This document shows positions 41,291 to 49,600 of a stretch of 64,000 nt of DNA, one piece after another. Below the pieces are notes generated by a model, which searched no databases, was not told the DNA's origin, and worked only from the letters and a program-made list of their open reading frames with translations. The position numbers and the translations under genes were made by a program. Each line of letters starts with the position of its first letter. The first letter of the stretch is position 1. The stretch comes from Candidatus Gastranaerophilales bacterium (GTDB lineage: Bacteria; Cyanobacteriota; Vampirovibrionia; Gastranaerophilales; Gastranaerophilaceae): positions 62,001 through 126,000 of the forward strand of contig CAAGHI010000076.1 of the NCBI GenBank assembly GCA_900769645.1, read 5' to 3'.

Positions 41291-41430
41291 AAATCTACCC
41301 TCTGGTAAGTCTAATATATACTAAAACTCACCAATTTACGTCATACTTTCGTATGAATTTGTAATTGCGTCATCGCAATCCAATTCTTTCTACGATTTAT
41401 GTTTAAGGTTATTTTGTCGAAAGTCAAACT

Positions 41431-43212
41431 TTAGTCTGCAAGAACGTACATTTCGCAGTTTTTGCAATCAAATTTCAACGGATATTTTTTGCCTTTTTCA
41501 TCGATTAAAAATAGTTTTTTCGGGGATTTGCACATATCCAATGCGAATTTCAGACAATGTTTTGTGTGCATAAGCTCGATTGGACGTGCTTTTTGCAAAT
41601 TTGTTTCCAACGACATTTCACAAACCTTGCACCCTGCATTTTCATAAAAACATTTTGCTTGAGAATTGTGAATATTTGCCCTGTAATCCAATTCTTTTTT
41701 CGGAAATTCTACTTGGTGTAACGGTTTTTGGATTTCTCTTTTGTAATTTTTCAGGCGCTCGTCCATAAGTTTGTCGAGAATATTTCGCCTCAATTCGTTT
41801 ATTTCAGAAATTGGCAAAAACGGTAATTCGTTAAGGATTTCTACGTTTTCACAATAAAAGTCACTTTCACCTGTTTTTTGAAGTTGTGTAATGAAATTTG
41901 ATTTCATCTTGTCCGGATTTTTTGCCTGCTCGGTTGTGGGTATCGCTATTTGGACATAGTTTCCGTCCTCATCAATTGCTTTTAGACAAGAATTTTCAAA
42001 GCTGAATTTTACACTGATTTTTCGTTTTGTTTTAGAATTTTCAAGTTGTTTTTCAAACTTGCTGTCAAAATTTCTGAAAACCTCTACGCCAACTGCAATT
42101 CCGTTCATTTTGTTTGGGTAAATTTTATCACCTTCAACTTTGTTTATAAGACAGCCTGTTTCGTTGAAATAGAGCCCGTCTTGCGGATTTAGCGTATAAT
42201 TGAGATGTTTGTCTTTTGATATTTCAAACCAATTTTTGCCTACTTTTGATATTTTTCCTAAGCGCTCGCCGAGGGATTTTGGACTGTCAAAATTAAAACA
42301 TTTTTTTCTTTCTGTTAGAAAATAGTCTGTGAAACCTCTGTTGAAACTTTTTCTAACGTCTGGTTCAAAGTCTAAAAATACCTTGCCGGAAGAGGTTTTT
42401 AATGCATATTTGTCGATTTCTTTTCGGTAATATGCGACGACGTTTTTGACATAATTTTCGTCTTTCAAACGTCCTTCAATTTTGAACGATTTTACACCTG
42501 CATCAATCAGTGTTTTCAAGTGCTTTGAGGTATTAAAATCTCTCATACTCAATAAATACTTGTCTTTTGCCAAAACATTTTCGGCATCATCAACTAATGT
42601 GTACTTTTTGCGGCAAGCCTGAGCGCATTCGCCCCTGTTGGCTGACCTTCCGCCTATGTATTGGCTCATATAGCATTGTCCGCTGTAAGAAACGCAAAGT
42701 GCCCCATGGACAAAGGTTTCAACCTCAATCGGTTCGTCTTTTGAAGCGTAGTCACAAATTTCTTTAATCTTTTCTAGCGAAAGTTCACGTGCCAAAATTA
42801 CGCGCGAAGACCCCATTTCTTTGAAAAATTTAACCTTATCCAAACCTCGATTGTCGCACTGGGTACTTGCATGAAGCGCTATCGGCGGAAGTTGCCCGTC
42901 CAGCGCAAGTTTGAAAATTCCCATATCCTGAACAATTATGGCATCAACTCCGATTTCATAAAGTTGTTGGATTAGTTTTTGCGCCTCGACAAGCTCAGAG
43001 TCTGTCAAAATTGTATTTACGGTGACGTGGACTTTTACATAAAACTTGTGCGCATAATCGACAATTTCCTTGATATCATCAAGTGAATTCCCAACTTTTT
43101 TGCGTGCACCAAAATTTTTTGCGCCAATATAAATTGCGTCACAGCCTGAATTTATTGCAGCTATTGCGGTTTGTTTGTCCTTTGCAGGAGCCAAAAGTTC
43201 AACTTTTCTCAT
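41431..43212 (-). CDS. U32-family peptidase-like protein (RlhA/YdcP type)
   Basis: 593 aa. VELLAPAKDKQTAIAAINSG begins the barrel, and HGALCVSYSGQCYMSQYIGG followed by RSANRGECAQACRKKY is the U32 signature with conserved Cys. A long C-terminal DUF3656-like part holds further Cys pairs (GCKVCEMS, KHCLKFALDMCKSP, CKNCEM). E. coli RlhA/YdcP has this layout and hydroxylates C2501 of 23S rRNA, so an RNA-modifying role is more likely than proteolysis. The track of open frame runs 38 codons further, but MRKVELLAPAKD is the conserved start. TATAAT lies 7 nt before it. Divergent from the histidine kinase with only 75 bp between. Confidence 0.85.
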   Translation of the reverse strand: MRKVELLAPAKDKQTAIAAINSGCDAIYIGAKNFGARKKVGNSLDDIKEIVDYAHKFYVKVHVTVNTILTDSELVEAQKLIQQLYEIGVDAIIVQDMGIFKLALDGQLPPIALHASTQCDNRGLDKVKFFKEMGSSRVILARELSLEKIKEICDYASKDEPIEVETFVHGALCVSYSGQCYMSQYIGGRSANRGECAQACRKKYTLVDDAENVLAKDKYLLSMRDFNTSKHLKTLIDAGVKSFKIEGRLKDENYVKNVVAYYRKEIDKYALKTSSGKVFLDFEPDVRKSFNRGFTDYFLTERKKCFNFDSPKSLGERLGKISKVGKNWFEISKDKHLNYTLNPQDGLYFNETGCLINKVEGDKIYPNKMNGIAVGVEVFRNFDSKFEKQLENSKTKRKISVKFSFENSCLKAIDEDGNYVQIAIPTTEQAKNPDKMKSNFITQLQKTGESDFYCENVEILNELPFLPISEINELRRNILDKLMDERLKNYKREIQKPLHQVEFPKKELDYRANIHNSQAKCFYENAGCKVCEMSLETNLQKARPIELMHTKHCLKFALDMCKSPKKLFLIDEKGKKYPLKFDCKNCEMYVLAD

Positions 43213-43219
43213 AGGATTT

Positions 43220-43225
43220 ATTATA
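43220..43225 (-). promoter_or_regulatory. -10 of the U32 gene, near-leaderless
   Basis: Minus-strand TATAAT, then 7 nt and the ATG at 43212. Confidence 0.6.
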
Positions 43226-43275
43226 TTACAAATAAAAATATTGCGATTTCTCTTAACATAAACCGATTTATCTGC

Positions 43276-43281
43276 TATAAT
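43276..43281 (+). promoter_or_regulatory. Extended -10 of the histidine kinase, leaderless
   Basis: TGC-TATAAT, then CCAAAT (6 nt) and the ATG at 43288. Almost identical to the rimI start region (TGC-TATAAT-CCAACT-ATGGAT). Confidence 0.7.
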
Positions 43282-43287
43282 CCAAAT

Positions 43288-44058
43288 ATGGATAATTATG
43301 AAGATTTTATTTCTACCGTAAGTCACGAATTGAGAACTCCTCTGACATCAATTAGAGGGTTTTCGCAGACTATGCTTGCTTCTTGGGATAAGCTCGATGA
43401 CGAAAGCAAAAAGAAATTCCTAAACATAATCGTTGAGCAATCAAACAGATTGATTAATCTGGTCGAAAATATGCTCTCGGTTACGAAATTGCACAATGCA
43501 AAAGAAAATTTGATTTTGAAAGAATTTTCTATAAAGCAACCGATTGAAACCGTTGCCTCGATTGTGAAAAACCAGTACAAAGACAAAAATTTCGAAATTC
43601 TAATTGACAAGTTTACGCCGGCAATTCTTGCGGATACTGACAAATTTCAACAAGTTATGACAAATTTGATTGAAAATGCGGCAAAATATGGACTTGAAAA
43701 TTCGACAATAACCATAAAAGCGGGGATTTGGGGAAGCAGTGCAACAGGGCAAAATACAGTTTATGACAACGAAAATGTATCGATTAAAGTAATTAACTTT
43801 GGAGGCGAAATCCCATCTGCAGATTATGAAAAAATCTTTACCAAATTCGCAAGAATTGACAATCCGCTGACAAGAAAAGTGCAAGGAAGTGGCTTAGGGC
43901 TATATATTACAAAGAATTTGGTCGAAAAAATGGGTGGAAAAATTTCGGTCAACAGCATGTTGAAAAGTGGCTCAAAAGACGTTTATGTAAACACTTTTGA
44001 GGTAATTTTGCCGGCTGCAAATATCGAAAAACAAGCGAGGAAAAAATGCAGTCAGTAA
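43288..44058 (+). CDS. Soluble histidine kinase
   Basis: 256 aa with only a transmitter. The H-box is FISTVSHELRTPLTSIRGFSQ (phospho-acceptor His at about 13), the N-box QVMTNLIENAAKYG, a degenerate F/D region with KVINFGGEIP, and G2 QGSGLGLYITKNLVEKMGG. No sensor or membrane domain is encoded; the His box starts at residue 6. It therefore must be cued by a protein partner or by the cytoplasm. It overlaps the response-regulator gene by 13 bp, making a clear pair. The longer frame from 43171 is not used because the leaderless start at 43288 matches the family start. Confidence 0.9.
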   Translation: MDNYEDFISTVSHELRTPLTSIRGFSQTMLASWDKLDDESKKKFLNIIVEQSNRLINLVENMLSVTKLHNAKENLILKEFSIKQPIETVASIVKNQYKDKNFEILIDKFTPAILADTDKFQQVMTNLIENAAKYGLENSTITIKAGIWGSSATGQNTVYDNENVSIKVINFGGEIPSADYEKIFTKFARIDNPLTRKVQGSGLGLYITKNLVEKMGGKISVNSMLKSGSKDVYVNTFEVILPAANIEKQARKKCSQ

Positions 44059-45335
44059 CTCTAATTATCGACAAAAGACGTGAACTTTCGACAAAGTACA
44101 AAAAGCTCCTCGAAAATAATCATAGCAAGGTTTTTATAACAAAAAACCTTCTTTCGGCAATGAAACTAATTCAGGACAAAGAGCCTGATTTGATAGTAAT
44201 TTCGGATAGTGTTGACGGCAATTTGTCCGATTATTGCAAGAAAATTCGAGCTTTGACGTACAATATGCGACCGATTATTATTGCGACTTCAAAATCTGCC
44301 GAGTTGCAGGATAAGCTTGATGTGCTTGAAAACGGCGCCGATGACTTTATTTCAGAACCTGTGAATTCTGAAGAATTTTTGATGCGTGTGAAAGCTCACT
44401 TGCGGAGAGAATTTGAGTCTAATATGGATTCAAAACGCCTTCTCCCAGGGAAAAATTACTCAATGCGTGCACTAAAACGTATCGTGAGTGAGGAAAAGCC
44501 TTGGGCTGCAATGCTTGTGAGCATTGAAAATTTTGAAAATTACAAGGAAACTTACACTGAACTTGCCTCGGACAAACTTGTCCAAACATATTGCGCAATC
44601 ATAACTTCCGCCATTTCAGAAGGTGATTTTTTAGGTGCGATTGCAGAAAACAAGTTTATCATAATTACGGACAGCATAAAATCCGAACAAGTCGCAAACT
44701 ATCTGACTTTCGCATTTGATTCGGTCGCTTCAAAATTTTACTCGCAAATGGACAATCGACGTGGGTTTATGATAATGCACGGAGATGAGTTTGCCGGAAG
44801 GCGTTCCAACTTTGTTCACACGACAATTGGCGTTGTAACAAATGAATTTGTGCAGTACAAAGAAGCCGGACAGTTGCTGAATGCGCTTTTGAGAATTCAC
44901 AAACTTGCTGATGTGCCGACAAAATCAAACTTTTTGACCGAAAGACCTTTGATTAGTGGTGAAAATTCGATTGATAACGAGATAAATAATCGAGTTTTGA
45001 TAATCGAAGAAGATGAAGCGATGACAATACTTTTGACGACTATACTTGACCTTCAAGGGTATGAGGTGAACGTTTCAACGGATTATGAAGTTCCAAATGA
45101 TGCTAATCCGCCTGCTTTAATAATTCTTGATGCCGGAAAAATTGACGAGTTGAAAGGCTTAAAATTGTGCCAAAAGCTCCGTGAAAATTCGATTTTTGAC
45201 AAGACAAAAATCGTTGTAACTTCGATTTTACACGATAAAGAGCTTGTTTTGACGTCAGGTGCGGATTTGTATATCCCAAAACCTTATGAGATTTCAAATC
45301 TTATAAAATGGGTTGAAAAGCTTTTGGATAGGTAG
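44046..45335 (+). CDS. Response regulator with two REC domains and a degenerate GGDEF
   Basis: 429 aa. REC1 (1-120): VTLIIDKRRELSTKYKKLL, DLIVISDSVDGN and GADDFISEPVNSEEFL. A middle domain (about 140-300) has the size and strand pattern of a GGDEF domain (AMLVSIENFENYKETYTELA, GAIAENKFIIIT) but no G-G-D/E-E-F, so it is not a cyclase. REC2 (about 315-429): VLIIEEDEAMTILLTTILDL, ALIILDAGK (phospho-acceptor Asp) and DLYIPKPYEI (conserved Lys). No DNA-binding output is present. The partner kinase overlaps upstream. A relay or scaffold output is likely. Confidence 0.85.
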   Translation: MQSVTLIIDKRRELSTKYKKLLENNHSKVFITKNLLSAMKLIQDKEPDLIVISDSVDGNLSDYCKKIRALTYNMRPIIIATSKSAELQDKLDVLENGADDFISEPVNSEEFLMRVKAHLRREFESNMDSKRLLPGKNYSMRALKRIVSEEKPWAAMLVSIENFENYKETYTELASDKLVQTYCAIITSAISEGDFLGAIAENKFIIITDSIKSEQVANYLTFAFDSVASKFYSQMDNRRGFMIMHGDEFAGRRSNFVHTTIGVVTNEFVQYKEAGQLLNALLRIHKLADVPTKSNFLTERPLISGENSIDNEINNRVLIIEEDEAMTILLTTILDLQGYEVNVSTDYEVPNDANPPALIILDAGKIDELKGLKLCQKLRENSIFDKTKIVVTSILHDKELVLTSGADLYIPKPYEISNLIKWVEKLLDR

Positions 45336-45393
45336 CGGGTTAGATGTAAAGACGCAAAGATGCGTAGATGCAAAGTCGGTTACAGTAAAGTAG

Positions 45394-45515
45394 GTCGGCA
45401 TTGCGGAATTACGGACGAGTGTTCAACTCGGGGAGCGAGTAACGAAATTCATATCTGCGACAGCAATATGAATGGCAGTTGCGAGCGAGAAGTAATTCTA
45501 AGACGCTATGCCGAC
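45394..45515. repeat. Nested 122-bp palindrome, MITE-like
   Basis: Ends GTCGGCAT and ATGCCGAC, followed inward by GCG/CGC and ATTAC/GTAAT. An inner hairpin ATTCATAT...ATATGAAT is at about 45447-45472. Ordinary intergenic DNA would not show this nesting. No coding potential. Confidence 0.7.
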
Positions 45516-45526
45516 AACGTAACTAA

Positions 45527-45600
45527 GTCGTCATTCTGAAAGCTTAGAATATTAATGCGAGCGAATAGCAAGCATATAATATTCTTGCTATTCAGAATCT
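45527..45600. repeat. Dispersed palindromic repeat, copy 5
   Basis: Almost identical to 7465-7538: GTCGTCATTCTGAAAGCTTA...GCTATTCAGAATCT. Confidence 0.85.
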
Positions 45601-45801
45601 CCTACGAATAGAAAAGACTCCGGATTGTAGTCCAGAGGTGCTACGCACGTTGCCCTCTGCAACAACATTCATTCATGCTTCATATATTGGTAAAAAGTAG
45701 CAATTGGGCATACCTGCCCAACTCCACAAAATCTAGCGGTATGCACCGCAGAAAGTAGGGCGGGGAACTTATCCCACCATTAGAAATTATAATGATAAAT
45801 T

Positions 45802-45863
45802 AGATTCTGAATAAGACGAAAATCTACGCTGAACGCTTGATTTTCTGCCTTTTCAGAATGACG
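45802..45863. repeat. Dispersed palindromic repeat, copy 6
   Basis: Inverted relative to 7625-7688, with the same AGATTCTGAATAA start and TTTTCAGAATGACGA end and the variant core AAATCTACGCTGAACGCTTG. The gap 45336-45903 otherwise has no gene. Confidence 0.8.
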
Positions 45864-45903
45864 AAAATTTTTACTGAAAACAAGTCTTTCAACCAACATT
45901 ATT

Positions 45904-46479
45904 CTAAATCAAATTAACTAAACCTGTTGAGTGGTCAAAGTGGCATTTTGCAATGCTGACTTTACCTGCTTTTACGGCCTCATTGATTACAACAGAATGC
46001 TTCATTAAGTAGTCCTCAACCCATTTTGTGTGCTCTTGCGCAAAAAAGTTGTGGCAAGTTATATCTTCTTTTTTATCTAAGACAGGGTAAACACATTTCA
46101 GAATTGAAGAAAAATCTTTCATCGGCTCCGGATAATGCTCTTTTGCATATTTCATAACCCCGCAATCATCGTGTCCGAGAAGGATTACGAGTGGAACTTC
46201 AAGTTTTTTTACCGCATATTCAACGCTTTCCACAACGTTTGGTCCGGTCGTCATACCTGCAACCCTAACAACAAAAAGTTCACCAATTCCGCAATCAAAA
46301 ATGATTTCCGGCACAACTCTGCTGTCAGAACATGTCAAAACGCACGCATAAGGTTCTTGGTGAAATGCGTATTTCTTCAATGTTTCAAGGCTCATGTTTT
46401 TTGTTGTCGGCGTACCGTTTACAAAATTTTTGTTGCCTTCTAATAATTTATCCAGTTCTTTTTTAGCTCTTTCTATCAT
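45904..46479 (-). CDS. can: Beta-class carbonic anhydrase
   Basis: Interconverts CO2 and bicarbonate. 191 aa from the ATG at 46479. Zn ligands are Cys in LTCSDSRVVPEIIFDCGIGE (with the catalytic Asp-Arg pair) and His/Cys in ILLGHDDCGVMKYA. The NKNFVNG start and the FVVRVAGMTTGPNVVESVEY segment match the family. The frame is open to 46545 but the extension is hydrophobic and unlike the family. A TATAAT exactly 6 nt before the ATG indicates a leaderless mRNA. It likely supplies bicarbonate for anaerobic carboxylations. Confidence 0.93.
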   Translation of the reverse strand: MIERAKKELDKLLEGNKNFVNGTPTTKNMSLETLKKYAFHQEPYACVLTCSDSRVVPEIIFDCGIGELFVVRVAGMTTGPNVVESVEYAVKKLEVPLVILLGHDDCGVMKYAKEHYPEPMKDFSSILKCVYPVLDKKEDITCHNFFAQEHTKWVEDYLMKHSVVINEAVKAGKVSIAKCHFDHSTGLVNLI

Positions 46480-46485
46480 AGAAAG

Positions 46486-46491
46486 ATTATA
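46486..46491 (-). promoter_or_regulatory. -10 of carbonic anhydrase, leaderless
   Basis: Minus-strand TATAAT, then CTTTCT (6 nt) and the ATG at 46479. Confidence 0.65.
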
Positions 46492-46621
46492 TGGGATAAA
46501 TAAGAAAAAGCAAGAAGCAAATGCAGCTGAGGAATTTGTAAACATTTCTTTACAAATTCCTCAATATCCTAAAGTTTCCTTGCAAACACGCCGTAATTCT
46601 AATTAAAGGAAAAGGATTGCT

Positions 46622-49600
46622 ATGTCAGTAAACAGTGTACCAAATAAATATGAAATGTTTCAGCTTTACTACTATGACAAAAACAACAAGTGGTTAAGCA
46701 TTACTGATGCTATGCAATACTACTATGATCTTGATAATGAAACTAGAGCTGATTTTGAAAAATTTTATAAAGATGAAACTGGGTATGAAATTATTAGCCC
46801 TAACGGCTATGGTTTGGACAGAAAAGTAAACTCTTCAACCACAGATAAAGATGCTAAAGATGATGATCACAACCCAACTGCAAAAGTAATTCGTACTAAA
46901 AAAGTTAAAACTAAAAAAGTAAATAGAACTACTGTTAATGGTAAAGTCGTTAAAACTCCTGAAAAGAAAGATGGTAAAGTAGTTTGGACTACAAAAGACG
47001 TACCTGTTTATGAATCAACTCTTTCTACTTTAAACAAAGCTAACATTGGTATCAAAGCTACAATGGAAGCTATTGCCAAAAGAAGAGGTGTAATCCTTGA
47101 CCCTGTTTGGTCTGCTTATTCTGCAGAAGAAATTATGGCAATGTATAATGACGGTGTTAATATTCCTCAAGATATCGTTGATTTGGCAAGCACTGAATTA
47201 CAAGAAAATCCGACAGCAAATCCTGATGATGAAGAAGGTATAGACGCAGTAGATGAAACTTCTGAAAAAGAACCTTTCCTTAACCTTATCCCTATCGCAA
47301 AAGAAAAAATTGAAAAATGCGAAGAAAACAATGACAAATTAGAAAAAGAAATTTCAGATCTTGTTCCTGAACAACAAAAACAAGAAAAAGATGCAGCAGA
47401 CAACTTTAAAAAACAAAGAGAAACTCTTGACGAATACCAAAATTCTGTAAAAGAATACACAAAACTTCAAAAGAAGATTGAAAACGGTGAAACTTTGACA
47501 GAAAAAGAACAAAAAAGATACGAAGATTTGTCAAAAGTTTTGGGTGCTCAAAAAGATGAAGCAGACAGTTTTGAACTTGATAAAGCTGAAATTACAAAAT
47601 CATTGAACGACATCAACATTCTTGCAGTTTTGGGTGAAAAACTTGCTGAGGAAACAATTGAAGTTGGTGACGAACTAAAAGATTACACATCTAAAACTAA
47701 CTACAAAGCTACAAAAAAATCATTAATTCCACAACTTGGCGCTGCTGCAATGTGGGGACTTGCTGATTATTACATGGATATGGGCAAAGCAGTTGGTAAA
47801 GATGCAGTTGATATCGGTAATGACACAAAAGAATACACAACTCAAACTCAAGGTTCTGTTGATGGAATTGCTGATACTTTGGATATCAAAGATGGACTTG
47901 CATCTAAAGAAGCTATCTTGAACGGCGAAGTTCAACCTTCAGAAGATAACCAAGAAGAAAAAGCTGAAAAAGATGAAAACCAAGACAAAGAACAAAAAAT
48001 GCCTTTGGTTGTAACAGACAAGTTTGTTCTTGACTTAATCAAAGAAGGCAAAGGAATTAACGCTGATTTAGCTAAACAAATTAAAATTGCAGTTTCACAA
48101 ACTAAAAATGCAAAAGGCGACATCGTATTTGCAGGTTTGTCAGACAAACGTGTTACACAAATCGTTAAAGCATTCTATGATGCAGAAACAAAACGTCAAC
48201 AAGAAATCGAAAAAACTGAACAAGAAAACGAAAAGAAACAACAAGAAATCCAAGACGTTATGGACGAAGCTCAAAAACGTGCAGAAGAAGAAGCTAAAGA
48301 AAAAGCTCAAGCAGGAAATCTTGATCCAAATGCTAATGTTGATGCAATTCTAAGTGGCAAAAACGATAAAAACGATAATGTTCAAGTTGAATTGAATGAC
48401 GAAGAAAAGAAAAAAATCGATACACTTAACGATGATATCGCTAAAAACAACAACAAAATCGAAGGTGTTAAACAAGAATCAGTTCAACATAGAGAAGAAG
48501 TTAAGAAAAGCACATCAAAAGAAAAAACAAAAATCGACAAATCAATGCCGATTGAAAAAGATGCTCAAAAAGTAAACCAAACTTACCAAGAAAAAGATCT
48601 TCCTGAACACGATGAAAGAATGGACTTCATCAATAAAGCAGGTATGATTCTTGCTGGTATCGGTACTGGTGAAATCACAATCGGTTCAAGATTTATCTTT
48701 GTTGGTCATGGTTTGTTGAGCAACCCTTGGACAATGTCAGCTGGTATTCAAATGATTGCTTTTGGTAGCGCTGTTTTGACAAAAGGTACTATCAGCTTAG
48801 CTATCGGTTTGACTGCAATGAAAGTTTCTGATGATGAATCTCTAATTGAAAACGCTGAGAAAAAGACAGATATTGCAGAAGTAAATATCAACAAATCAAT
48901 TTCAGACTTGTCAACAGTAGACAAAAAAATCATTGATGTAACAAAAGCAATGTCAGCTGGCGGAGAAGATGACAGTGCAGATACTCCTTCTGCAACAAAC
49001 GGTCCAGATAGCGCAAATAACAACGACAATGCAGAAGGTGCAGACGGTTCACAAGATTCTCAAAACGGTGAAAACGGAGCTCCAAATGGAGTAACAGCAC
49101 AAACTGGTACTAACACAGCACCTGCTGTAGCTACAACTACTTCAAACACTTCTGCTGCAAAAACTACAACTCAAGACCCTGCAACAGATGCAGCAACAGA
49201 AACACCAAGTGAAGTTGTTGACAACAATACTCAAAACCCTGCAGAAGAAGTTAAACAAGGCGAAAAACCTCAAGGAACAGAAGATGGTGAAACTCCTGCT
49301 GGAGAAGAACCTGTTGATACAAATACAACTTCAAACGACTCTTCTAAAACAGAAAAAGAAGAAGATCCTCAAAAAGCTGCAAAAGATGAAGAAAAAAATG
49401 CATCTAAACAAAAAAGCCAATTAAAAAAACAAACAGATAAACAAAATAGCGAAGTAAAAGATGCTAACAGAGAAGCTAAAGACTATACAAAAGAATCTAA
49501 AAAATTATCAAAAGACGAAAAAAAATCTCAAAAACAACTTGAAAAAGAATCTAAAGCAATCGAAAAAGAAATTAAAAAACAAGAAGCTGAAACAATTAAG

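Noticed and set aside
46394..46606. 70-codon ORF across the carbonic-anhydrase start
   Set aside because: It lies antisense to the enzyme's N-terminus and its promoter and has no ribosome-binding site.
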